Origin: Mesocentrotus franciscanus
Lineage: Eukaryota > Echinodermata > Echinoidea > Camarodonta > Strongylocentrotidae
Assembly (NCBI GenBank): GCA_037976565.1
Contig: CP137685.1
Span: forward strand, 25,708,886 to 25,772,885
DNA: 64,000 bases
Direction: 5' to 3'
Position numbers and translations under genes: made by a program. The notes below the pieces were generated by a model. It worked only from the letters and a program-made list of their open reading frames with translations. It had not been told where the DNA came from and did no database searches. Below are positions 36,625-49,400 of this stretch, piece by piece (position 1 is the stretch's first letter; each line of letters starts with the position of its first letter).

Positions 36625-37378
36625 AGGAGAATTATGGGGGAAGAGATTGAGGTAGAGGGAGGTAAGAAATGAGCAGAGAGAGAGAAGGGGAGAGGTTGAC
36701 AAAGTAAGTGAGAAAATATAGAAAGAGAGTGAGCCAGAAAGAGAATGAGGGAGAGGAGAGAGGGAAGAGGGGAAAGGGGAGTTAGGAAGAGAGAGAGAGA
36801 GAGAGAGAAAGAGAGTGATAATGAGAGGGGATTGGACATGGGGAGAGGGGGAGGGAGAGAGAGAGAGAAAGAGGGAGAGAGAGTACAACAAACGGTTATT
36901 CCGAATCGGATGCTTCGTGGTAGATGGTTAACTCGATGTTAGGTGTTGAGAGAGACGGAGAGAACTGGGGAGAAAGTGAGAAGGGGAAGAGAATGACGGG
37001 TTTCGAATTTGATATCATGGTTCGTAGATGGTTAACTCGATGTTAGGAGATTCTTAGCACAGTGAGAGAGTGATTGAGAGAATGAGAGAGAAAGAGAAAG
37101 AAAGAAAGAAAGAGATAGTGCGCGCGCGCTCGTGTGTGTGTGTGTGTTGGAGAGACAGACAGACAGACAGAGTTGATGATAGACTGACAGAGAAAGAGAG
37201 ATAAAGAGAGGGAGAGGGAGAGAGAAAGAGATTGAGGTGAAGAGACAGACAAACAGACAGAGAGCGAGAGAAAGAGAAAGAGATAGAAAAATAGATAGAT
37301 AGGTAGAGGGAGAGGAAGAGAGAAAGAGAGAGAGAGAGGGGGCGGGGAGAGACGAGGGGGAGAGAGATAGAGGAAAAA
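36625..37378 (-). repeat. Compound GA/CA/GACA simple-repeat region
   Basis: Long GAGA, GACA and GATA tracts with a short GCGCGCG-(TG)n patch at 37119-37148. All open frames here are Ser/Leu or Arg/Glu low-complexity shadows. A direct repeat GGTAGATGGTTAACTCGATG / GTAGATGGTTAACTCGATGT interrupts it at 36920 and 37025. Confidence 0.9.
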
Positions 37379-37643
37379 ATGCCTGCATCGAAATTGGATT
37401 TACTGATTTGCTGTGATCTGTATCCTTATAGTAGATGTTTAACTGGATAAGAAGTATTTAACAGAGTAAGGGCTTTACCTGGTGAAGTGCGTATATCATT
37501 AACTTTTACGTAGCCCCACCAAGGATTTACATTCTTCAATCTTTCACAAATTCAGGTTTTTTTAGTTGCATCCGAGGCCCTGTTTCCTTTGCGCGAAGCA
37601 GGAATGCTTCATATCATGTAGTACTTGGGCATTTATATGCACG

Positions 37644-37924
37644 GGGGTGACAAAGACTAAGATCGATTGTAAGTTGGAATTAACTATGATAGGCCGTTCA
37701 TGCCACTAGTTCCTCTACCCATTCCTGGCATTATTCTCAAGGGACGTACAAATTGTGGTCACAAATCTACAGAATCTACCTTTTTTGATAGTTCATTATT
37801 GAAGGAAAAAATATTATCTGAAGATCATAGTTGAGAGACCAATGGTGAGAGCAACCAATGGCATAAACGGCCTGCCATAGTTAGGTCCAACTTAAAGTCG
37901 ATCTCAGTCTTTGTAAAACACCCC
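37644..37924. mobile_element. MITE of the 11424 family, copy 1
   Basis: Same arms as the element at 11424-11712. Its left end has lost part of the GTGTTTCAC terminus compared with the paired copy at 46189. CTG follows the right end (37925-37927). Confidence 0.75.
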
Positions 37925-38916
37925 CTGGACAGGCTCAATCGCAGTCTCTGGATGTGGATGCAACTGTGAACAAAAGTAGAAGTGATTAGCGCAATGTTTT
38001 GGAACTGCTTGATGGAACAAGCGAACGATATAACTCACTTTCAACTCGCTAAATTATAATCTCTTTGTATGAAACTTGCTTGTACTTGATGCACTTTCAG
38101 ATGACATATGCCTATGCCAAATGCGTTTAATCCCATACAAGGCATAAATGAAAGGGATTGTTTTTAAAAACCTGCACTAACATATTTACTAAATTGAATT
38201 GTACATAACGACACTTTTTACAAACACAAAGAAAAGCATTAACTAATTTTTACAAAAGAAAATGATTACTTTACCTTACGGATGGATACATACCATTCTT
38301 CAAAGAAACACACAATAATCATACGGCTTTCTCACTACTTTTATTTAACCATCGTGCCTTCCACATTTCTCCTCAGATCATATTTTCTTCACTCCACCTA
38401 ATTTTTTCTGCAATTGGAACAGTCAAAGGTGTAGTCAAAAAGGAAAAGAGGACGCGAGTCCCCTGGTATGAACAAAATAGGCCTATCTATGAATACTTAA
38501 TAACGGAAAGCGTCTCTATTTCTAGATTTGAATCTATAAAGTCGTAAGATGATGATAGGTATATTTCACCGATACCGAAAGATACAGAACATTAACATTC
38601 ATATTCCATGTACTCGCGCCATATGACCGACGACTTTGTCTGGGATTTTGCAAATGCCTGTCAAAATGTGCATATTTGGATTCAGTTCAATGCATAAATA
38701 CGACACAAGATCCTTGCTCGCCGATACATTTTCGGGAATATGTTGCTACTTCGGGTGGAATATATCATTCGCAATTCTGCGATACCGCATGCACGCCTAG
38801 GGCAGTTGAATCTTGGTAGTTTTTTCTCCAAATACAATCTTCATCCAGAGCAGAGGAATCCAAGAGGAGAGGAAATGCCCTTTGTATTGAGGAGTTATTA
38901 GAAGGGATCATCTCGT

Positions 38917-39453
38917 TTTGGAGTGAATCCACTCCAAATTATAGTGGAATCCACTCCAAAGTATTGGTTTGAATTGTCCCCTTGGAGAGTGGAATCCAAT
39001 CTTTGAGTGTGGATTTCCACCCAAAATTAGGTTATCTCTATTATGAATCCTCAAAGAATGGATTTCCACTCATGTTCATTTTAGAAAATATACAATTTCT
39101 CAAAGTGTAGAAATATACACGGAAAGTGAATTAGGCCTACGTATGCCTTATTTGCATTTCTTTGAGTGGAATCCACTCCAAAGTATTGGTTTGAATTATC
39201 CCCTTGGACGGTGGATTCAAATCTTTTGAGTGTGGATTTCCACTCCAAAGTATAGATTTGAATTGTCCCCTTGGAGAGTAGATTCCAATCTTTTGAGTGT
39301 GGATTTCTACTCCAAAATTAGGTTATCTCTATTATGAATCCTCAAAGAATGGATTTCCACTCATGTTCATTTAGAAAATATACAATTTTCTCAAAGTGTA
39401 GAAATATACACGGAAAGTGAATTAGGCCTACGTATGCCTTATTTGCATTTCTT
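38917..39453 (+). repeat. Minisatellite with self-complementary GTGGATTCCAC motifs
   Basis: A ~222-bp unit begins GTGGAATCCACTCCAAAGTA at 38944 and again at 39166. The second unit has an extra internal ~66-bp duplication of GTGTGGATTTCCACTCCAAA. The leading TTTGGAGTGAATCCACTCCA (38917) is near-palindromic. The paired copy at 47472-48011 differs by small indels. Confidence 0.8.
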
Positions 39454-40563
39454 CAATTTTCCATTTATGAAAGTTGAATGAAAGCTTCACCAGGCATGAC
39501 AATGTTTAACTCCTTTGATAAATGGATGAACAAATATTCAGAATAGAATATACACAAAAGACTTTTCTCATTTCAACAATTATGTTTCAAATTTGGGCAC
39601 GGTTTTAGTAATACCCTTCTCGAACGATATAAACGAGATAGCATCATCGGGGATATACTATTGTCTCTAAGCTATTTCGAAACCGATTACCCTTCTCACC
39701 CAACCACTATGTATATCGCCTCTTTGAAATTGCAGGATGTATAAGATGGGCGTTTGTGCCATTGTTATTGTGTGCATGGATTTGAAAAGTAACCAGTTCC
39801 CTTGCACACATAAGTATCCATTCCATACTCTTTATGAATCAACAGAAAGTCAAAGCGATTTGGAAATCAAATAGAATCACATCTTTGACAAACTTTCATC
39901 AATCAAAAATTGATATACAACAGATTATCTATGCACCGCTAAAGAACAGTACCAACGGGAGATATGAATATTCTTATGACCACAGGCAATTGTTTTTGTA
40001 AAGAGCACAGACATATTCCTACTTTCCAATGTAACAAGAAAGAGTTGAGCAGAAGCCAGTGGTTCTTGTATCGAGAATCCATTAAAAATGCATGACATTT
40101 TGCCTATTGTAGCGTTGAAGTATTTACATGTACCTGTCGTTTGTAAATTGTGATGAGTTTTCTGAACAATCGCTGTAGACGTCCCCAAAATTGAAGTTGA
40201 ATTGCTAATTCTGAAATATCAATGAGGAAAGACTGCTATTTCATAAATAAAAGATCTTAGAGATATAATCCATCCTTATAATTGCATTTTCTTGTAAAAG
40301 TCATGCAGCTTATAAATTTGTCGATTCAGAATAATTTATCCTAAAATGAATAATAATAATAATAATTTGTGTATGAAATGTTACTTATTATATTCCTTTA
40401 CTGAACTAACCCTCTAACATACAAAAAATCCTTAAAAAATTATCGAACCACAAAAATATTTATGTTTTTTTTTTGTTAAGGCGTCTCTGTGCGTCACCCT
40501 CTCACAGTAAATTCTCCCAACCAATTCTGAATTTTCCCAACCGTTTTTCCATGAAAAGAAGAC

Positions 40564-41063
40564 NNNNNNNNNNNNNNNNNNNNNNNNNNNNNNNNNNNNN
40601 NNNNNNNNNNNNNNNNNNNNNNNNNNNNNNNNNNNNNNNNNNNNNNNNNNNNNNNNNNNNNNNNNNNNNNNNNNNNNNNNNNNNNNNNNNNNNNNNNNNN
40701 NNNNNNNNNNNNNNNNNNNNNNNNNNNNNNNNNNNNNNNNNNNNNNNNNNNNNNNNNNNNNNNNNNNNNNNNNNNNNNNNNNNNNNNNNNNNNNNNNNNN
40801 NNNNNNNNNNNNNNNNNNNNNNNNNNNNNNNNNNNNNNNNNNNNNNNNNNNNNNNNNNNNNNNNNNNNNNNNNNNNNNNNNNNNNNNNNNNNNNNNNNNN
40901 NNNNNNNNNNNNNNNNNNNNNNNNNNNNNNNNNNNNNNNNNNNNNNNNNNNNNNNNNNNNNNNNNNNNNNNNNNNNNNNNNNNNNNNNNNNNNNNNNNNN
41001 NNNNNNNNNNNNNNNNNNNNNNNNNNNNNNNNNNNNNNNNNNNNNNNNNNNNNNNNNNNNNNN
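40564..41063. other. Assembly gap, exactly 500 N
   Basis: A run of 500 N, the conventional placeholder for a gap of unknown size. The open frames spanning it are artefacts. It separates the two copies of the large duplicated block. Confidence 0.99.
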
Positions 41064-41074
41064 AGTTCTACAGA
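41064..41074 (+). mobile_element. MITE family 3 fragment at the gap edge
   Basis: The 11 bases AGTTCTACAGA directly after the gap match 32444-32454 inside the family 3 MITE. About 43 bases, including the MITE right terminus, are then absent before the duplicated block resumes. The match is short but positionally consistent. Confidence 0.5.
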
Positions 41075-42968
41075 AGACCACTGGCGTAGCTACTGAGGCT
41101 CGAGGGTACGTGCCCCTCCCTCAACAAGTGCCGAACAACACGAGAACAAGACCAGAAATGAGAAAAGGAGAAAATGAGGAGAGGCAATAATTATATAACG
41201 TTGTACAAACAAATTAACGGAGGCTGTAGGCCGCGTTTGAATACTTTTTTCAGGATTGGCAAGCATAGATTTGTGCGTATCAACATGAAGATATCAAAAG
41301 TATTTCACTACGGTCATCATAAAATCATTTCTAATGGGGATCATAATTGCTGACAACGAAAGCTTAAAATCCGCGTTTAAGAAATTCTTGAAAAGGGTAA
41401 AACTATGTGAAAATAGGCGGATCCAACACGTAAAAACAGTCCTCAGATTCTCAAAAATTACCCTTATTAAAAAAAAATCACAAGACACATGTTAGATGCA
41501 AGAGATTTAAAGAATATTATCATTAACACAGCCACCATTAATTACTAGATTTTCCAGCAAAATGCTGATTGAGATATCACATCTCTTGTCCTTACCGTCT
41601 CCCCCTCCCCGGCTAGGGATGCTCCGTTTTATGACACGTCGCTTACCTCTTGCGCCAAACCGCGGCCAGACGGTTGAAGGGTTTGTCATACCCAAGATAA
41701 GATGAGATAATTTTCCCCCGCATTTTCGCGCCAAAAAGAGTAGAACTCTTTATTCTCAGCAATGTGGAGTTGCATGAAGTGCGTGCGGTTGATGGCTAAA
41801 ACCATCTCCAACACTTACGAACGACCACAATATAACCCTGCGAAACCTCGTCAAGTCGTTATCTATTTTGGGGTTTATTTGTAGTTCTACTTCTCTCAGC
41901 TCTCATCAATTAGACGTGGGGTAGGTCTGTATTAACCAAACTATATGGCATTCATTCACAGTGTTTTTGTTTATAAATGAATATTCATTCGGCGATAATA
42001 TTCATGCTTAGATTACTTTGCGTAACACTTTGAATGTGAATTTGCTTCATCTATAAGCCAAACGAATATATAAAGGTACAGTAATGTGTATTCAGAATGA
42101 TGTTTAACGTTAAAACTGGCACTACAGTGTTTGTATATGACTTCTATCGATGGAAAGTGGCTCTGCGCTGGTGATCTTTGTTATCAGCTTGGAAGTCTCC
42201 AATGCACATTCTATTATAAACTGTAAATGATTTTGTAAAACACAGGGTTGTTTGTTTTGTTTCTTTTGTTGTTTTCCCATTTTTTAAAAGAAATTGCTGC
42301 AAATAGAGAGGGTCTGAAGACGGTTCAACACGTTCAATATTCGTTTAGGGAAGTTGATGTGGGAGTTTTTGTTGCCAAATACGGTCAAAGCGTTTACGTG
42401 CATTGCATATTGAGAATTGACCTAAAAACTCGCAAAAAATGCAGGAAGAATAGATTAAAGTCTTTCTTTGGTGAGCAAAGCTTCTTGAACATGTTGAAAC
42501 TTTCGAAAATATCCTCTTTTAGCGCTCGATTAATTTTTTAAGCGGTCAATGCACCAGGAAGAGTTCAGCCTTTCGCGGTTCATTTTCTTCCTCGTCAGTC
42601 ATTTTAGTGTACAGATGTAGCATGTTTGAAGCAGACACCCAGGGGAAACGGGATCGTCCTTCCCCGATGGTAATCTACCATATCGACGTCGAGTTACGGG
42701 CGATGGGGAGGGGAGGATGGTCTTCGGTGTCGAGCTGAAGAGGGGGTAGGAGGAAATGCATTTCCCCTTTACACACCAAGAACAGTAGCGTGTAAGTATT
42801 CCATGGATGGAAGGGGCGCATATGCATGGACTGAGAGAGAGAGAGAAGTGCTTACAAGCAAAAAAATTGGGGCTCAACGGGTTTAATATATTTTGTTATT
42901 GATAATCATAATGGTTTTGTTTATCCAGGGAAACCTCGTCGGCATCAATGATGTTCTTCCTGAGGGCC

Positions 42969-43088
42969 CCGCAATCATTACCACCCTATTAATTGCCAGG
43001 TACCCATTTACACCTGGGTGGAGGGTGGCAAATGTGGATTGATGTCTGGATTGAGAGTCAAGTTAAGAATCAATTGTACCACGACACC
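42969..43088 (-). mobile_element. Degenerate family B SINE, duplicate
   Basis: Counterpart of 34429-34548 in the second block, essentially identical. Confidence 0.6.
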
Positions 43089-43641
43089 TCTAAAAATGAT
43101 TTTGTGAGGTACATGTTTCACTTACCTCATATTCCCCTCTCTCATCTCTCACCAAAAGTTAGCCTACTTAGATTTTACCGGACGGTAAAGAGGGAACATT
43201 TTGCTCAGTCATAATGTGTATCAAGCAATCCCTCTTCCCGTATCCGCTATATTTATATACAGGAGAGGGTTTTCAAGTGCAAACTTTGTCTGTCATAATG
43301 CATAACACACGGTCACCATATTTCCTGCTCGGAAAAGGCTTTAGGTCCAATGTTCTAGTTTTTCAATTCCTGTATCACTTCGATATGTTGCAAATGTTAA
43401 TTTCTTTCCACACCCTCTCTCTCTCTCTCCACCCCCCAAAAAAAATATATTGCTTAACAGCTTAAAGCAATAGCAACACGCATAAGGGTGCGAATTCGAA
43501 CTTATTTTTTCTGTACTGCAAACATAAAATAGGCACGTGTCATGCAGGCGCACCACTCATTACATTTAGTACCATAATAATAGTCGGGCTTCGTCCTGAG
43601 TGAAAGTTTGCCCCTTAATGGCGTAAAACATTATGCCTGTT

Positions 43642-43862
43642 GCACACGAGGCGTCGTTAGAATTACTTGCGCTAATCAATAAATACGCTTGTGGCGGAAA
43701 TTAGTGCACTCGCCAATAAATTAACGCAATGGTCGATAATAGTTAATGTTGTAATTTTACTTTTACTTCGGAGGCGATATCCCTCTTGCATGGCGTAATA
43801 AAGGCCGCGCCAGTCACTTACGCAGTCCTACGTCAGGCATAATTATGACGCCGCGTGTGCAG
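43642..43862. mobile_element. MITE, TGCACACGAGGCGTC family, duplicate
   Basis: Counterpart of 35103-35323 in the second block. Confidence 0.65.
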
Positions 43863-43887
43863 CGGTCATGAGGATTAAACCCTTACA

Positions 43888-44094
43888 GGCTTGTTCAGAT
43901 ATGGCGCGGTAAACCGCCGCAAAAAAAGCGGTTTTTGCCGCCGTTTTTTTAAAATGTGTAAATGAATGGCAACTGTGCGCAACAAAGGATGTGCGTTTTC
44001 ACCGAGCTCTGTGTTAGAAGATACAGAGATGTAAAGCGTGTTAGCTCATCATAAAATACCGCCGAGGTTTTGCCGCGTCATGTCTGAGCTAGCC
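43888..44094 (+). mobile_element. MITE, GGCTNGYTCAGAYATG family, duplicate
   Basis: Counterpart of 35351-35557 in the second block. Confidence 0.7.
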
Positions 44095-44099
44095 TTTAA

Positions 44100-44292
44100 A
44101 GCCTGTCTGCACTAGTTTGGCCAGGAGGGATTAGACCTCCCTGCGAGGTCACTGACAGGTGGTTATCTCATCAAATCAGCTCTCATTCAACATAAGAAAA
44201 GGGGGACCATGCAATGGGGGACCAACGGGTACCGATTAAGCATTGTTTGCTATATAGAGGGCGCAAGTAGCTACAAGTAGTGCAGTGGGGCT
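44100..44292 (+). mobile_element. TTAA-flanked MITE, family 4, duplicate
   Basis: Counterpart of 35563-35755, with TTAA at 44096-44099 and 44293-44296. Confidence 0.8.
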
Positions 44293-45162
44293 TTAAGGTT
44301 CAAATTGCTTCCTAATCAGGGAATACCGCTGTTGTTGCACCCGGGTTGCAAACGTATAACTATATTTTACAATGAGTACGGGACCTACTACTTTATGCCC
44401 TAAAGAACTACTTGACGACGGTTTGACCAAAGCTCACAAACGTAATAGACTTGGTTTCGAACCCGCATTACCATGTAGGATGATGGAAGAGAGAGATGGA
44501 GAGAAGGGAAGTTTGGCGAACGAGGGAAATGGAAGGAAAGAGGCCATAGGGGGAATGGGAGGAAGGGGGAAGGGGCTAATACTGTGATGTGAATGAAGAG
44601 CTGCATGAAATATACTCGGGGATTTGAACTAAAAGCTGCTTGTTGATATCTTGAACAAGCTGGATACAACTTCTAGAAACCCAATGATTTTACATAGAAT
44701 AGATCAGAAGACATCGGTTGCGAGAGGTTACCGGTAAGGGCAATTTCCTCTCTAAAAAACAGGTTTAAAGCGTTAGTACATGCTTTCATGTAAAATGGTA
44801 CGTTAACATGGTTAAGTTCAGTATGGTAATTTCCCGTTATCCGACATGCTTGGAGCCGCTTTTATATCGCGGGCTGCCAATATCATAAATTATTGATTAA
44901 CTCATTCAGCAGAGCCTGATTTATGCGTAATAATTTAATCACGGGATGCGAGCTTTTGATTTATCATGCAATTTTAGCAAATACTCTTTGATTTCTTCAT
45001 CACACGAGTGTCAACAGTTTTTATTTGAAGTAAGCAGAGCTTGAGACAAGATCTCGAGTGATCTTCTAAGAAACTTGAGGGCCTCTCGGATATGCAGGAA
45101 GTTAAGTAGCTTTGAAATATCAACGTGGGCATCTCGTAAAGACGGGTAACTCATTCACTAGT

Positions 45163-45925
45163 AGGAGAATTATGGGGGAAGAGATTGAGGTAGAGGGAGT
45201 GGGGTAAGAAATGAGCAGAGAGAGAAGGGGAGAGGTTGACAAAGTAAGTGAGAAAATATAGAAAGAGAGTGAGCCAGAAAGAGAATGAGGGAGAGGAGAG
45301 AGGGAAGAGGGGAAAGGGGAGTTAGGAAGAGAGAGAGAGAGAGAGAGAAAGAGAGTGATAATGAGAGGGGATTGGACATGGGGAGAGGGGGAGGGAGAGA
45401 GAGAGAGAAAGAGGGAGAGAGAGTACAACAAACGGTTATTCCGAATCGGATGCTTCGTGGTAGATGGTTAACTCGATGTTAGGTGTTGAGAGAGACGGAG
45501 AGAACTGGGGAGAAAGTGAGAAGGGGAAGAGAATGACGGGTTTCGAATTTGATATCATGGTTCGTAGATGGTTAACTCGATGTTAGGAGATTCTTAGCAC
45601 AGTGAGAGAGTGATTGAGAGAATGAGAGAGAAAGAGAAAGAAAGAAAGAAAGAGATAGTGCGCGCGCGCTCGTGTGTGTGTGTGTGTTGGAGAGACAGAC
45701 AGACAGACAGACAGAGTTGATGATAGACTGACAGAGAAAGAGAGATAAAGAGAGGGAGAGAGGGAGAGAGAAAGAGATTGAGGTGAAGAGACAGACAAAC
45801 AGACAGAGAGCGAGAGAAAGAGAAAGAGATAGAAAAATAGATAGATAGGTAGAGGGGAGAGGAAGAGAGAGAAAGAGAGAGAGAGGGGGGCGGGGAGAGA
45901 CGAGGGGGAGAGAGATAGAGGAAAA
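45163..45925 (-). repeat. Compound GA simple-repeat region, duplicate
   Basis: Counterpart of 36625-37378 with several repeat-unit length differences, as expected for unstable tracts. Confidence 0.9.
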
Positions 45926-46188
45926 ATGCCTGCATCGAAATTGGATTTACTGATTTGCTGTGATCTGTATCCTTATAGTAGATGTTTAACTGGATAAGAA
46001 GTATTTAACAGAGTAAGGGCTTTACCTGGTGAAGTGCGTATATCATTAACTTTACGTAGCCCCACCAAGGATTTACATTCTTCAATCTTTCACAAATTCA
46101 GGTTTTTTTAGTTGCATCCGAGGCCCCGTTTCCTTTGCGCGAAGCAGGAATGCTTCATATCATGTAGTACTTGGGCATTTATATGCAC

Positions 46189-46475
46189 GGGGTGTTTCAC
46201 AAAGACTAAGATCGATTGTAAGTTGGAATTAACTATGATAGGCCGTTCATGCCACTAGTTCCTCTACCCATTCCTGGCATTGGTTTCTCAAGGGACGTAC
46301 AAATTGTGGTCACAAATCTACAGAATCTACCTTTTTTGATAGTTCATTATTGAAGGAAAAAATATTATCTGAAGATCATAGTTGAGAGACCAATGGTGAG
46401 AGCAACCAATGGCATAAACGGCCTGCCATAGTTAGGTCCAACTTAAAGTCGATCTCAGTCTTTGTAAAACACCCC
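46189..46475. mobile_element. MITE of the 11424 family, copy 2
   Basis: The left end GGGGTGTTTCACAAAGACTA is intact here, unlike in copy 1. The right end is followed by CTG (46476-46478). Confidence 0.8.
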
Positions 46476-47471
46476 CTGGACAGGCTCAATCGCAGTCTCT
46501 GGATGTGGATGCAACTGTGAACAAAAGTAGAAGTGATTAGCGCAATGTTTTGGAACTGCTTGATGGAACAAGCGAACGATATAACTCACTTTCAACTCGC
46601 TAAATTATAATCTCTTTGTATGAAACTTGCTTGTACTTGATGCACTTTCAGATGACATATGCCTATGCCAAATGCGTTTAATCCCATACAAGGCATAAAT
46701 GAAAGGGATTGTTTTTAAAAACCTGCACTAACATATTTACTAAATTGAATTGTACATAACGACACTTTTTACAAACACAAAGAAAAGCATTAACTAATTT
46801 TTACAAAAGAAAATGATTACTTTACCTTACGGATGGATACATACCATTCTTCAAAGAAACACACAATAATCATACGGCTTTCTCACTACTTTTATTTAAC
46901 CATCGTGCCTTCCACATTTCTCCTCAGATCATATTTTCTTCACTCCACCTAATTTTTTCTGCAATTGGAACAGTCAAAGGTGTAGTCAACGAAAGGGAAA
47001 AGAGGACGCGAGTTCCCCTGGTATGAACAAAATAGGCCTATCTATGAATACTTAATAACGGAAAGCGTCTCTATTTCTAGATTTGAATCTATAAAGTCGT
47101 AAGATGATGATAGGTATATTTCACCGATACCGAAAGATACAGAACATTAACATTCATATTCCATGTACTCGCGCCATATGACCGACGACTTTGTCTGGGA
47201 TTTTGCAAATGCCTGTCAAAATGTGCATATTTGGATTCAGTTCAATGCATAAATACGACACAAGATCCTTGCTCGCCGATACATTTTCGGGAATATGTTG
47301 CTACTTCGGGTGGAATATATCATTCGCAATTCTGCGATACCGCATGCACGCCTAGGGCAGTTGAATCTTGGTAGTTTTTTCTCCAAATACAATCTTCATC
47401 CAGAGCAGAGGAATCCAAGAGGAGAGGAAATGCCCCTTTGTATTGAGGAGTTATTAGAAGGGATCATCTCG

Positions 47472-48011
47472 TTTTGGAGTGAATCCACTCCAAATTATAG
47501 TGGAATCCACTCCAAAGTATTGGTTTGAATTGTCCCCTTGGAGAGTGGAATCCAATCTTTTGAGTGTGGATTTCCACTCCAAAATTAGGTTATCTCTATT
47601 ATGAATCCTCAAAGAATGGATTTCCACTCATGTTCATTTAGAAAATATACAATTTTCTCAAAGTGTAGAAATATACACGGAAAGTGAATTAGGCCTACGT
47701 ATGCCTTATTTGCATTTCTTCAGTGGAATCCACTCCAAAGTATTGGTTTGAATTATCCCCTTGGACGGTGGATTCAAATCTTTTGAGTGTGGATTTCCAC
47801 TCCAAAGTATAGATTTGAATTGTCCCCTTGGAGAGTGGATTCCAATCTTTTGAGTGTGGATTTCTACTCCAAAATTAATTTATCTCTATTATGAATCCTC
47901 AAAGAATGGATTTCCACTCCTGTTCATTTAGAAAATATATAATTTTCTCAAAGTGTAGAAATATACACGGAAAGTGAATTAGGCCTACGTATGCCTTATT
48001 TGCATTTCTTC
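47472..48011 (+). repeat. GTGGATTCCAC minisatellite, duplicate
   Basis: Counterpart of 38917-39453, with units starting at 47500 and about 47722. Confidence 0.8.
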
Positions 48012-49400
48012 AATTTTCCATTTATGAAAGTTGAATGAAAGCTTCACCAGGCATGACAATGTTTAACTCCTTTGATAAATGGATGAACAAATATTCAGAA
48101 TAGAACATACACAAAAGACTTTTCTCATTTCAACAATTATGTTTCAAATTTGGGCACGGTTTTAGTAATACCCTTCTCGAACGATATAAACGAGATAGCA
48201 TCATCGGGGATATACTATTGTCTCTAAGCTATTTCGAAACCGATTACCCCTTCTCACCCAACCACTATGTATATCGCCTCTTTGAAATTGCAGGATGTAT
48301 AAGATGGGCGTTTGTGCCATTGTTATTGTGTGCATGGATTTGAAAAGTAACCAGTTCCCTTGCACACATAAGTATCCATTCCATACTCTTTATGAATCAA
48401 CAGAAAGTCAAAGCGATTTGGAAATCAAATAGAATCACATCTTTGACAAACTTTCATCAATCAAAAATTGATATACAACAGATTATCCATGCACCGCTAA
48501 AGAACAGTACCAACGGGAGATATGAATATTCTTATGACCACAGGCAATTGTTTTTGTAAAGAGCACAGACATATTCCTACTTTCCTATGTAACAAGAAAG
48601 AGTTGAGCAGAAGCCAGTGGTTCTTGTATCGAGAATCCATTAAAAATGCATGACATTTTGCCCATTGTAGCGTTGAAGTATTTACATGTACCTGTCGTTT
48701 GTAAATTGTGATGAGTTTTCTGAACAATCGCTGTAGACGTCCCCAAAATTGAAGTTGAATTGCTAATTCTGAAATATCAATGAGGAAAGACTGCTATTTC
48801 ATAAATAAAAGATCTTAGAGATATAATCCATCCTTATAATTGCATTTTCTTGTAAAAGTCATGCAGCTTATATTTGTCGATTCAGAATAATTTATCCTAA
48901 AATGAATAATAATAATAATAATTTGTGTATGAAATGTTACTTATTATATTCCTTTACTGAACTAACCCTCTAACATACAAAAAATCCTTAAAAAATTATC
49001 GAACCACAAAAATATTTATGTTTTTTTTTGTTAAGGCGTCTCTGTGCGTCACCCTCTAACAGTAAATTCTCCCAACCAATTCTGAATTTTCCCAACCGTT
49101 TTTCCATGAAAAGAAGACATAAGACATTTTAAAAATCTGTCAACACTTAAATGTCTGGAATGGTATAGAGCTAATTCATTGCTTTGTGACGATTTACATT
49201 CACCTAAAATGTAATTCTATTGTAATAATATAGTTGGGAGAATTAAGGAATCGATCAGATCAGTTTTTCCCAATTGTTATCATTATTAATGATCTGTTTT
49301 CACTCAAACTTTCAGATTATCTCTAATTGTACATCTAGCATTGAGGTCACTACCTTAGCACCATTTTCTTTTATTTGAACAATGTACCCACGTCCCTTAA

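Larger units (their letters stand above)
32493..40563 (+). repeat. Large duplicated block, copy 1
   Basis: About 8.07 kb that recurs at 41075-49118 in direct orientation, with long identical stretches and only scattered substitutions and small indels. Examples of differences: copy 1 has about 24 extra bases near 32780-32805, and the two differ in GA-repeat length near 36660 and 37170-37350. Open frames at 34059-34337 and 42599-42877 translate identically across 92 codons. The copy runs directly into the N gap. It contains SINE and MITE copies, GA repeats and a minisatellite, but no recognisable host gene. Confidence 0.95.
41075..49118 (+). repeat. Large duplicated block, copy 2
   Basis: Second copy of the 32493-40563 block. 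The offset between equivalent bases changes only slightly along its length (8540 near 34.0 kb and 8555 at the end), reflecting small indels. Shared sequence continues to the last base before the gap in copy 1 (AAAAGAAGAC), so the true end of the duplicated unit may be hidden in the gap. Confidence 0.95.

Noticed and set aside
40473..41096. Open frames of about 200 codons spanning the gap
   Set aside because: They consist of N; the flanking few codons are not meaningful.
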